5,082 nt of DNA from DATMBL01 sp050735975. Its GTDB lineage: Bacteria > Desulfobacterota > Binatia > UBA9968. Position numbers and translations under genes: made by a program. Shown here in pieces: positions 1-4,974 of this stretch. The notes under the pieces are model-generated. The model did not search any database. It was not told the DNA's origin and was given only the letters and a program-made list of their open reading frames with translations. Where the stretch lies: positions 1 through 5,082 of the forward strand of contig JBOHVS010000233.1 of the NCBI GenBank assembly GCA_050735975.1, read 5' to 3'. Positions within the stretch are counted from its first letter, which is position 1. Every line of letters begins with the position of its first letter.

Positions 1-437
1 TCCACCGGTACCGAAGGATTTCTCCAGTCCGCTCCCTCTCCGGCCGCTGCAGTTTCGATTTGATCCGTATCGGATTTAAATGAACGTAGCGGCTCAGTTC
101 CAATAAATAACTGTCTTTGTCCACCACCACTGCTTTGAATCGTCCTTGGTACAAATGGCCGATCCGGCGGTGCCGGCGGTTGTAGTAGCCGGTATAGGAA
201 ATATTGAATTGCCTCATGAACTCAGACAGGTTGGCTTGGGCGTCTCGACAATCGATGAAAATGGTTGCTCATCAGTACATAGGCGTGCACCCGGACGCTG
301 AAGATCTCGCGCGCTCCGAAGTCGCTCGAGAAAACCCGCTCGGTCATGATCGTCGCGGAAAATTACGCGCCGGTCGTTACCCCGGCAGGTGATGTGATAA
401 AAAGCATTGGGATACAAATTCTCAGTGGACGCGCCAT
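1..437 (-). pseudogene. Frameshifted REP-associated tyrosine transposase (Y1_Tnp family), 3' end beyond window
   Basis: This is a broken relative of the intact transposase at 580-1524. Following homology across reading frames recovers a nearly continuous Y1 transposase: MARPLRI (start ATG at 437), then YPNAFYHITCRGN, then SVRVHAYVLMSNHFH with the HUH histidine pair, then VETP, then NLSEFMRQFN, YNRRHRRIGHLYQGRFK and LLELSRYVHLNPIR, which holds the tyrosine equivalent to Y119 of the intact copy, ending in RYRW at the window edge. The frame changes near 415, 318-328, 249 and 235, each by about one or two bases. I chose ATG 437 because MARPLRI(E)YPNAFYH is the usual N-terminus; the open frame starting at 450 enters it only after the first frameshift. 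All catalytic residues survive, so decay looks recent. Seen directly: the motifs in three frames. Inferred: inactivity. Four sequencing errors in 200 bases are less likely but possible. Confidence 0.88.
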
Positions 438-469
438 AGTCCCCCACCATATACCTCGCGTAGAGTACT

Positions 470-487
470 TAAGTCAAGATTTGACCC
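470..487. repeat. REP-like palindromic end motif upstream of the broken transposase
   Basis: The plus strand reads TAAGTCAAGATTTGACCC. It contains a perfect 5-bp inverted repeat, GTCAA-gat-TTGAC (473-485), which could form a small hairpin in single-stranded DNA. It lies 33 bases upstream of the start at 437. The intact element's repeat lies 29 bases upstream of its own start and shares the outer TAAGTCAA and TGACCC. The most economical reading is that this is the transposase-recognised end of the broken copy, whose other end would lie left of the window. Confidence 0.55.
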
Positions 488-569
488 TCTCCTTTCCTCT
501 CCTTTTGCGGGAGGACGGGGAGCGATGGGATTGGAGCGAGCAGCAAGAAGCGCGGAGCGGGAATTTTCC

Positions 570-579
570 GGGGGGGGGG
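570..579. repeat. Run of ten G residues abutting the left inverted repeat
   Basis: Ten consecutive G residues on the plus strand; the last four form the outer end of the left inverted repeat of the transposase element. The opposite end has GGGG only. The excess may mark the insertion junction or slippage at a homopolymer. Such a run is also a common site of sequencing error, so its exact length should not be trusted. Confidence 0.6.
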
Positions 580-601
580 TCAGGCATGAGTTGTTGACTT
601 A
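576..601 (+). repeat. Left terminal inverted repeat of the transposase element (26 bp)
   Basis: Starts GGGGTCAGGCATGAGTT and ends TTGACTTA. It matches the reverse complement of 1553-1578 at 25 of 26 positions; the only difference is G versus A at 593. It overlaps the 3' end of the transposase gene: read on the minus strand it encodes the last residues (STTHA) and the TGA stop at 580-582. Likely a recognition end for the enclosed transposase. Confidence 0.85.
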
Positions 602-1524
602 ATGTTGAGCCAACGCTGCAATTCCGACTCTGATCGCTTATCCCGGTTCTCCACATACGCCGCATGCAACCGGCTAATCATCGATGCGTCGCGATGGAGG
701 TGTTCTGCCAAAACTCTCGCTTTGATCCCGCACCACTCCCGCGCCGCATAGACCAACAGCGACCGCGGCTCTACCCAGCTTCGCTTGCGCTCCGTGCCCA
801 GCAGTCGCCCCGCTTCAATGCCATACACCGACGCCACCCCCTCCACCAAGCGGGAAAATTTAACCTTGACCTTTGCCGGCTCCCTTTCCTTTGTCTTCTT
901 TTCCACTTCCTCGACAAACCGCTCGTCGCCTAAAAATTGTTGCTCTACCGTCTGGTAGAAGCGATCCAGGTGCCCCTGGCCCAATCCCTCTTTCATAAAA
1001 CCAAGATACCCTCTTCGGGCAACGCTCGCATTGGACCCGAACTGCTTCAGCACAGAGGTGGTCTGAATCGTGACCGGAGTGTGTTCTCCGACATAGGCCC
1101 GATGGCTGCTCCAGCGATACTTCCACGGATTCTGGGGATGCTTCATCCGCGCCGGATTCAAATGAATATAGCGAACGAGCTCCAACAAATACGCATCGCG
1201 ATCGCATAAAATCGACTTGTAGCGCCCCTGAAATAAATGGCCTACCGCGCGGTAACGGCGATTGTAGCGCTGCGTATAGCTGAACTGGATCCCTTGCATG
1301 ATCTTTGAAAGTCCCACCGCACCGGTTTCGATCAGCAAATGAACGTGATTCGACATCAGCACGTAGGCGTACACGATGCAGTGATAGCGCTCTCGATAAT
1401 GCTCGATGCGGTCAAGGTAGGCGACGCGGTCGCTTTCGTCGCGAAAAATATCGCGTCGATGATTACCTCGAACGATGACATGATATAAAGCGCCTTCAAA
1501 TTCGACTCTCGGCTTGCGGGCCAT
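580..1524 (-). CDS. REP-associated tyrosine transposase (Y1_Tnp/HUH) with C-terminal DnaA-like domain
   Basis: An intact 314-residue single-strand DNA transposase of the IS200-like Y1 family. The N-terminus MARKPRVEFEGALYHVIVRGN is the usual RAYT opening. The HUH metal-binding histidines are H60 and H62 in MSNHVHLLIE. YNRRYRAVGHLFQGRYKS follows at 87-104. The likely nucleophile is Y119 in VRYIHLNP, placed by matching YIYINP around Y115 of E. coli TnpA-REP. The Y1 core ends near RYRWSSHRAY (137-144). Residues about 222-300 (SRLVEGVASVYGIEAGRLLG through SLLVYAAREW and HRDASMISRL) resemble the helix-turn-helix end of DnaA, an extension seen in many longer RAYTs, presumably for DNA binding. A short AGG lies just ahead of the ATG at 1524. 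The stop codon lies in the left terminal repeat. No frame damage is visible, so it may be active. The sister copy at 1-437 is broken. Confidence 0.93.
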   Translation of the reverse strand: MARKPRVEFEGALYHVIVRGNHRRDIFRDESDRVAYLDRIEHYRERYHCIVYAYVLMSNHVHLLIETGAVGLSKIMQGIQFSYTQRYNRRYRAVGHLFQGRYKSILCDRDAYLLELVRYIHLNPARMKHPQNPWKYRWSSHRAYVGEHTPVTIQTTSVLKQFGSNASVARRGYLGFMKEGLGQGHLDRFYQTVEQQFLGDERFVEEVEKKTKEREPAKVKVKFSRLVEGVASVYGIEAGRLLGTERKRSWVEPRSLLVYAAREWCGIKARVLAEHLHRDASMISRLHAAYVENRDKRSESELQRWLNIKSTTHA

Positions 1525-1552
1525 TACCTGCTTCTATCCCCAAGCACCCCAA

Positions 1553-1578
1553 TAAGTCAATAACTCATGCCTGACCCC
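1553..1578 (-). repeat. Right terminal inverted repeat of the transposase element (26 bp)
   Basis: Starts TAAGTCAATAACTCATGC and ends CTGACCCC on the plus strand, the inverse of 576-601 with one mismatch. It lies 29 bases upstream of the transposase start, so it may also overlap the promoter region and let the transposase or its DnaA-like domain influence expression (inference). Just outside it, CAATCCCCT occurs twice (1578-1586 and 1590-1598) with a 12-base period. Confidence 0.85.
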
Positions 1579-1596
1579 AATCCCCTGCACAATCCC

Positions 1597-1719
1597 CTAT
1601 GCCGGGCGCGCTTCACCGCGGACAACCGAGCCGAAAACCCGGACGTTGTGGGCGCCATGTCGTGCGGCGATTCGCAGGATTTCCTCTCGCCGGTCTTTTA
1701 TGAGTTCTTCAATAGTCAC
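1597..1719 (-). pseudogene. Truncated minimal nucleotidyltransferase (MntA-like antitoxin family), N-terminal remnant
   Basis: Forty codons from GTG 1719: TIEELIKDRREEILRIAARH, then NVRVFGSVVRGEARPA, then stop. This matches the N-terminal helix and the G30-S31 nucleotide-binding motif of minimal nucleotidyltransferases, which normally continue GEARPDSDIDLLV. Here the match stops at ARP, before the two metal-binding aspartates, so the remnant cannot be catalytic. Members of this family often pair with HEPN ribonucleases as MNT-HEPN toxin-antitoxin systems, but no HEPN gene is present. The lost 3' part is not found beyond the transposase element either (438-575 holds no matching sequence), so this is a deletion rather than a simple split by insertion. 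No ribosome binding site is evident. Family assignment is good for so short a piece; the antitoxin role is only a family-level guess. Confidence 0.7.
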
Positions 1720-1734
1720 GATATTTGAAAGATT

Positions 1735-1884
1735 CTACGCGATTCGGCCCCAAGTTCCAATAATCGTTTTCGCCTCCCTTGTTGCCGGAGCTTGGGCAAA
1801 CGCCGCCGGGAGTTCGACGATCGTCCCGTCGATATCCTGCAATTTCGCTGCGGGAAAATGATCACCGATCTTTATCTTGCCCAT
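1735..1884 (-). pseudogene. Truncated redoxin / AhpC-TSA-like peroxiredoxin, N-terminal remnant
   Basis: A 49-residue open frame starting MGKIKIGDHFPAAKLQDIDG and continuing TIVELPAAFAQAPAT, which is the typical first strand-and-loop region of thioredoxin-fold redoxins (GD-x-FP...L-D-x-G). Family members then continue into a hydrophobic strand and the catalytic Cys (VVFFYRG..CPYC type). Here residues 36-49 (REAKTIIGTWGRIA) are unrelated and end at a TAG, so the active-site cysteine is missing. The other two frames downstream do not restore it, so the loss is a deletion or rearrangement near 1780, not a frameshift. I use ATG 1884 rather than the in-frame start at 1941 because 1884 has an AGGAG just upstream and homology begins there. 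It follows the OsmC gene by 53 bases, in the same direction, so it was probably once a third gene of that unit. Confidence 0.72.
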
Positions 1885-1888
1885 TTTT

Positions 1889-1893
1889 CTCCT
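1889..1893 (-). promoter_or_regulatory. Ribosome binding site of the redoxin remnant
   Basis: AGGAG on the minus strand, four bases before ATG 1884, within AAGAGGAGAAAAATG. It decides the start at 1884 over the longer frame from 1941. Confidence 0.65.
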
Positions 1894-1937
1894 CTTGCAC
1901 CCAAGGTCTCGCTGGGGGCGGCGCGCCCTACCCGATG

Positions 1938-2480
1938 TCAATCACCGACCCAGAATTGACGATCATTTAACAACAGCTTACCGGATACTGCCACGCGCTT
2001 GCGCATCGAATTGACCGTGTGACATCCTTTGTCCGTCAATTGGACGACCCGGATGACCTGCTCGACGGCTGCCGAGCTTTTGATTTTGAAAATATAGCTG
2101 AGGCCTTGGGCCATGCGGGAGAAGTCGGCTAACTTACCGCTCAGATCGTACGTCATGCGGAGGTCCATCTCAGCATCATCGATCCGCACAGCCGACCGCG
2201 CGGCAAAACGGGCGAACTGGCTGAACATGCAAAATCCAACCGAGGCAATGAAATACTGCAGCGGTGAAGGCCGCTTACCTGCCTCTTTTCTGAACTTATC
2301 TTCGTTGCAGAGAACGGTACAATCCTGAGGCCGCTCTAGTTTGACCAGTTCTTCATTGAGGCGAATAATCGCGCGCTGTTGGAGGAGGTAGCTGTCTTCG
2401 CCCTCGGCCGCGCGCCCCCTCTCCTCCTCGTAAATAAGCCGAAACTTTCCGAGATCGATGCTTCCCGGAACCCGCGTCAT
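1938..2480 (-). CDS. OsmC-family protein (putative thiol peroxidase)
   Basis: A complete 180-residue protein. The segment GKRPSPLQYFIASVGFCMFS (68-87) is the OsmC signature leading into the long central helix, with the first conserved cysteine at C84; the second conserved cysteine is C153 in KGCHTVNSMRK. Known of the family: this cysteine pair reduces organic hydroperoxides in Ohr and OsmC proteins, while other members have unknown roles. The length is somewhat above the usual 135-150 residues because of about 40 extra N-terminal residues. A further CxxxC (C54, C58, in DCTVLCNE) is unusual for the family and lies in the N-terminal half. The ATG lies 3 bases after the stop of the molybdenum-enzyme gene, with no strong ribosome binding site of its own, which suggests translational coupling. 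Its role is probably protection of, or redox support for, the Mo enzyme; this is inferred from context. The true substrate is unknown. Confidence 0.85.
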   Translation of the reverse strand: MTRVPGSIDLGKFRLIYEEERGRAAEGEDSYLLQQRAIIRLNEELVKLERPQDCTVLCNEDKFRKEAGKRPSPLQYFIASVGFCMFSQFARFAARSAVRIDDAEMDLRMTYDLSGKLADFSRMAQGLSYIFKIKSSAAVEQVIRVVQLTDKGCHTVNSMRKRVAVSGKLLLNDRQFWVGD

Positions 2481-2483
2481 GAA

Positions 2484-4706
2484 TTACTTCGACCCGTGGA
2501 GCGCGTCGTAGATTTTTTCCGCGGTAATGGGCAAACTCTTGATCCTCACGCCGCAGGCATCCTCCACGGCATTGGCGATGGCCGCCGCCGCTGGAATATT
2601 GGCAGTCTCGCCGATCGGCATGCTGTTATACGGGCCCGCTCCCTTGGGCTGCTCCGTCACCGAGCTCCTGAAGGGCGGTACGTCCACTATCGTGGGAATC
2701 TTATATTCACCGAAGTTTGTCGTCGCGACTTTGCCATCGCTGATAACGACCTGCTCCATGAGCGCGTAACCGATGCCGGTCACAGCGCCGCCTTCGATCT
2801 GCCCCTGGTGCATTAACGGATTGAGCACGGTACCGGTGTTGTGAGTCGAAGTAAATTTTTTCAGCCGCACCTGCCCGGTCTCCCGATCCACTTCGACCTC
2901 CGCCACCTGAACGCACATCGAAGCGGCGTGTACTTTTGAAGTGTCGTTGTAACTGGCTTCCACGTTGATCGGAGAGCCTTTCGCTTTGACCAACTCCGCG
3001 TAGGAGAGCCGCCGTTCCATACGCGGGTGCAGCACCGCCCCCTTAGCAAGGGTGACCTCGTCCGCGGAAACGCCCCATTCTCCGGCGGCCGCGTGCTTGA
3101 TCGCCTCGACTGCTTTGAGGGCGGCCTCGTAGCCCGCGTTGCCGTAAACCCGGGTCGCCCGGCTGCCGCCGACCCCGGTATCTTTTGTTCCTCGCGCAGT
3201 ATCCAGCGTCTGTGTCTTGATCTGACTGAGTGGAATATTTAATTCTTCCGCCACGATCTCACACAATACCGTATAGGTCCCGGCGCCTTGATCGAGCATA
3301 GCGGAGGAAATCGTCGCCATGCCTTCCTGATCCAATGTGATCGCGACCGTTCCAATCCCGCCGGCGGGCGTCCATTGCACTAAAGCAACACCGCGGCCGA
3401 CGTTTCTCCCCTTCGGTTTGTGATAGCCGGAATCTTCCAGCGCCTTTTGGAGGGTCTCGTCGGTTTTGATGTAACTGATCTCTTCTCCGGTCGGATCGAT
3501 GTCCCCGTCGTGCATGAAATTCTTATGGCGGAATTTGACGGGATCCATGTCCAACCTTTTTGCCACGAGATCCATTTGGCTTTCATTGGCGAAGAATCCC
3601 TGAGGATCGCCCGGGGAGCGCATGTGACCGCAAGGAATTTTATTCGTGTACACCATGTGTTCCTCGATGAACACGTGGGGAATATTATAGGGTCCGGCCG
3701 ATAGGTGTGGACCGTTGAGAAACGCGTTCGGCTTAAAGGCCCCGTAGGCGCCGCTGTCGAAGATAAAATTCATATGGTGCGCAACAAGGGTGCCGTCCTT
3801 TTTGACGCCGGTCTTAACCTGAACGATTGAGGCGTGCCGCGGATTCCCGGCGGCAAATTCTTCGTCGTAGTCCATGACCAGTTTCACCGGCCGCCCGGCC
3901 TTTTTTGACAAGAGATAGACGACCGCCAGGTCCATGAAATCTCCCTTGCCGCCGAAGTCGCCGCCGATATACACGGGGTTAAAAACCAGTTTTTCCGGCG
4001 GGATCTGCAGCGCATTGCCCACCTGTTCCCGCACGCCATAGGGCACCTTGCTGCAGGACCAGAACTTCGCCGAACCGTCCGCCGCCGTATCGACGACGCA
4101 GGAATGGGGTTCGATATAACTATGGTGCACGACAGGGGTCGTGAAGGTATTTTCGACGATGATGTCGGCCTGGCGAAATCCCGTTTCGATATCGCCCCTG
4201 CCCCAGGTAATATAAATAAAGTCATTCGACGGCTCTTTTAGGGGTTTCGGCAAACCTTTGTAGCTCATCACGTCAGGATGGATGAGAGTTGTTCCCGGCC
4301 TCATGGCTTGCACCGGATCCAACACCGGCTCCATCTCCTCGTATTCAACCTCGATCAGGTTCATTGCCTCTTCAGCGATGAGCTCATCATCCGCAGCTAC
4401 CGCGGCGACTTTTTCACCCACAAACCGCACCAGGCCGTCCGCCAGGATCGGCATGTCATAGAGCCTGCGCCCGATTCTGAGCCCGGCGCAATCCTCCCCA
4501 GTGACAATTGCGCGCACACCCGGAAGCGCCGACGCTTTGCTCGCGTCGATTCGCTTGATCCTGCCGTAAGGAATCGGGCTTCTGAGCAGCTTGCCCCAAA
4601 CCATTCCTGGCAAAATGACGTCGACCGCATACTGAGCTTTGCCGCTGACCTTTAATTCGCCTTCGACTCGTGGAGTCGGATTGCCTACGACCTGCTTCCC
4701 TGCCAT
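2484..4706 (-). CDS. Xanthine dehydrogenase family molybdopterin-binding (large) subunit
   Basis: An intact 740-residue molybdenum hydroxylase large subunit, close to the family's usual 750-790. Domains in order: the a/b hammerhead domain (about 19-127, from VSGKAQYAVDVILPGMVWGK), the first Mo-cofactor domain (about 155-390) with GGDFGGKGDF (248-257) and MRSPGDPQGFFANES (362-376), and the second (about 415-700) with DQGAGTYT (472-479), GVGGSRATRVYGNA (511-524) and QIEGGAVTGIGYAL (636-649). The catalytic Glu is probably E700 in SMPIGET, at the position of VGE(P) in the family. The CoxL active-site loop VAYRCSFR is absent (here IPCGHMRSPG), so it is not a form I CO dehydrogenase. The substrate (a purine, aldehyde, aromatic heterocycle or acyl-CoA) cannot be named. 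Such subunits work in the cytoplasm with FAD and 2Fe-2S partners, which are not adjacent here. It has a strong ribosome binding site and an OsmC gene 3 bases downstream. Confidence 0.95.
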   Translation of the reverse strand: MAGKQVVGNPTPRVEGELKVSGKAQYAVDVILPGMVWGKLLRSPIPYGRIKRIDASKASALPGVRAIVTGEDCAGLRIGRRLYDMPILADGLVRFVGEKVAAVAADDELIAEEAMNLIEVEYEEMEPVLDPVQAMRPGTTLIHPDVMSYKGLPKPLKEPSNDFIYITWGRGDIETGFRQADIIVENTFTTPVVHHSYIEPHSCVVDTAADGSAKFWSCSKVPYGVREQVGNALQIPPEKLVFNPVYIGGDFGGKGDFMDLAVVYLLSKKAGRPVKLVMDYDEEFAAGNPRHASIVQVKTGVKKDGTLVAHHMNFIFDSGAYGAFKPNAFLNGPHLSAGPYNIPHVFIEEHMVYTNKIPCGHMRSPGDPQGFFANESQMDLVAKRLDMDPVKFRHKNFMHDGDIDPTGEEISYIKTDETLQKALEDSGYHKPKGRNVGRGVALVQWTPAGGIGTVAITLDQEGMATISSAMLDQGAGTYTVLCEIVAEELNIPLSQIKTQTLDTARGTKDTGVGGSRATRVYGNAGYEAALKAVEAIKHAAAGEWGVSADEVTLAKGAVLHPRMERRLSYAELVKAKGSPINVEASYNDTSKVHAASMCVQVAEVEVDRETGQVRLKKFTSTHNTGTVLNPLMHQGQIEGGAVTGIGYALMEQVVISDGKVATTNFGEYKIPTIVDVPPFRSSVTEQPKGAGPYNSMPIGETANIPAAAAIANAVEDACGVRIKSLPITAEKIYDALHGSK

Positions 4707-4712
4707 CGGGCT

Positions 4713-4719
4713 ACCTCCC
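4713..4719 (-). promoter_or_regulatory. Ribosome binding site of the molybdenum-enzyme gene
   Basis: GGGAGGT on the minus strand, six bases before ATG 4706. Its strength and spacing support this start and suggest the gene is well translated. Confidence 0.8.
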
Positions 4720-4754
4720 GCCGTTATATGATCTTTGGTGGTATTAGGAGACCC

Positions 4755-4786
4755 CGCTTCGACAACCTGAACGGCCGCGCGAAGCG
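4755..4786. repeat. Inverted repeat in the spacer between tRNA-Asn and the Mo-enzyme gene
   Basis: CGCTTCG (4755-4761) and CGAAGCG (4780-4786) form a perfect 7-bp inverted repeat around an 18-base loop. It starts 12 bases past the tRNA 3' end. No run of T follows on the minus strand, so it is not a canonical intrinsic terminator. It may be a processing signal or an operator for the downstream gene, or chance in GC-rich sequence. Confidence 0.35.
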
Positions 4787-4797
4787 AGGCCTGGATC

Positions 4798-4873
4798 TGG
4801 CTCCCCGGGAGGGACTCGAACCCCCGACCAATTGGTTAACAGCCAACTGCTCTACCGGCTGAGCTACCGGGGA
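4798..4873 (-). tRNA. tRNA-Asn (anticodon GUU)
   Basis: A complete 76-base cloverleaf with encoded CCA. Acceptor stem TCCCCGG pairs with CCGGGGA; D arm GCTC/GAGC; anticodon stem GTTGG/CCAAT around the loop CTGTTAA, giving anticodon GTT; five-base variable loop TGGTC; T arm GGGGG-TTCGAGT-CCCTC; discriminator G followed by CCA at 4800-4798. Stems pair fully, with G-T wobbles in the anticodon and T stems. It lies between the Mut7-C gene and the Mo-enzyme gene on the same strand. tRNA genes are frequent integration sites, but no integrase or repeated tRNA 3' end is visible here. Confidence 0.97.
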
Positions 4874-4974
4874 AAAAACTACTTTGTGTTTCAATTCGCC
4901 TGAACGCCGATCACTTTTCGGCTGAACTGGGGAAACAAACAAAATCATTATCTAGCACACGAAACCGCCAAATT

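Larger units (their letters stand above)
576..1578 (-). mobile_element. RAYT element: transposase gene between 26-bp inverted repeats
   Basis: A 1003-bp unit made of one intact Y1/HUH transposase gene with near-identical 26-bp inverted repeats at its two edges. There is no second gene and nothing resembling a DDE-type insertion sequence. Known of the family: RAYTs act on palindromic REP sequences through single-stranded cleavage and joining by a catalytic tyrosine, and usually leave no target duplication; I see no clear flanking duplication here. The right edge lies 18 bases from a truncated nucleotidyltransferase gene, and the left edge abuts a ten-G run. Whether the whole unit moves, or whether the repeats are resident REP sequences that the gene maintains, cannot be told from one copy. 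Confidence 0.7.

Noticed and set aside
438..575. Possible gene in the spacer between the two transposase genes, or the missing 3' half of the nucleotidyltransferase.
   Set aside because: Apart from the 470-487 motif, I see only a pyrimidine-rich stretch and the G run; no frame gives the expected SDIDLLV continuation or any other domain.
860..1209. Open frames of about 90-115 codons on both strands inside the transposase gene.
   Set aside because: They are shadows of the intact transposase frame, and none shows a domain.
576..1578. A CRISPR array or repeat-spacer structure based on the paired repeats.
   Set aside because: There are only two copies, in inverted orientation and around a transposase gene; they are element ends.
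1916..1928. GGGCG-GCG-CGCCC hairpin between the OsmC gene and the redoxin remnant as a terminator.
   Set aside because: The stem is only 5 bp and no T-run follows on the transcribed strand; it is likely chance in a GC-rich spacer.
2379..2816. A 145-codon open frame on the plus strand across the OsmC/Mo-enzyme junction.
   Set aside because: It is antisense to two genes with clear family motifs, has no recognisable domain, and is typical of antisense frames in GC-rich coding DNA.
4278..4655. A 125-codon plus-strand open frame.
   Set aside because: It lies wholly antisense within the Mo-enzyme hammerhead domain and has no family resemblance.
2484..4706. CO dehydrogenase large subunit (CoxL).
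   Set aside because: The diagnostic VAYRCSFR active-site loop is absent; the matching segment reads IPCGHMRSPG.
4724..4948. A 74-codon minus-strand open frame.
   Set aside because: It reads through the tRNA-Asn; the peptide QPVEQLAVNQLVGGSSPSRG is the familiar spurious translation of a tRNA gene.
4947..4952. GATAAT on the minus strand upstream of tRNA-Asn as a -10 element.
   Set aside because: It matches the consensus well, but there is no -35 at usable spacing: TTGGCG is 13 bases away and TTGACC about 25. I do not call a promoter from it.
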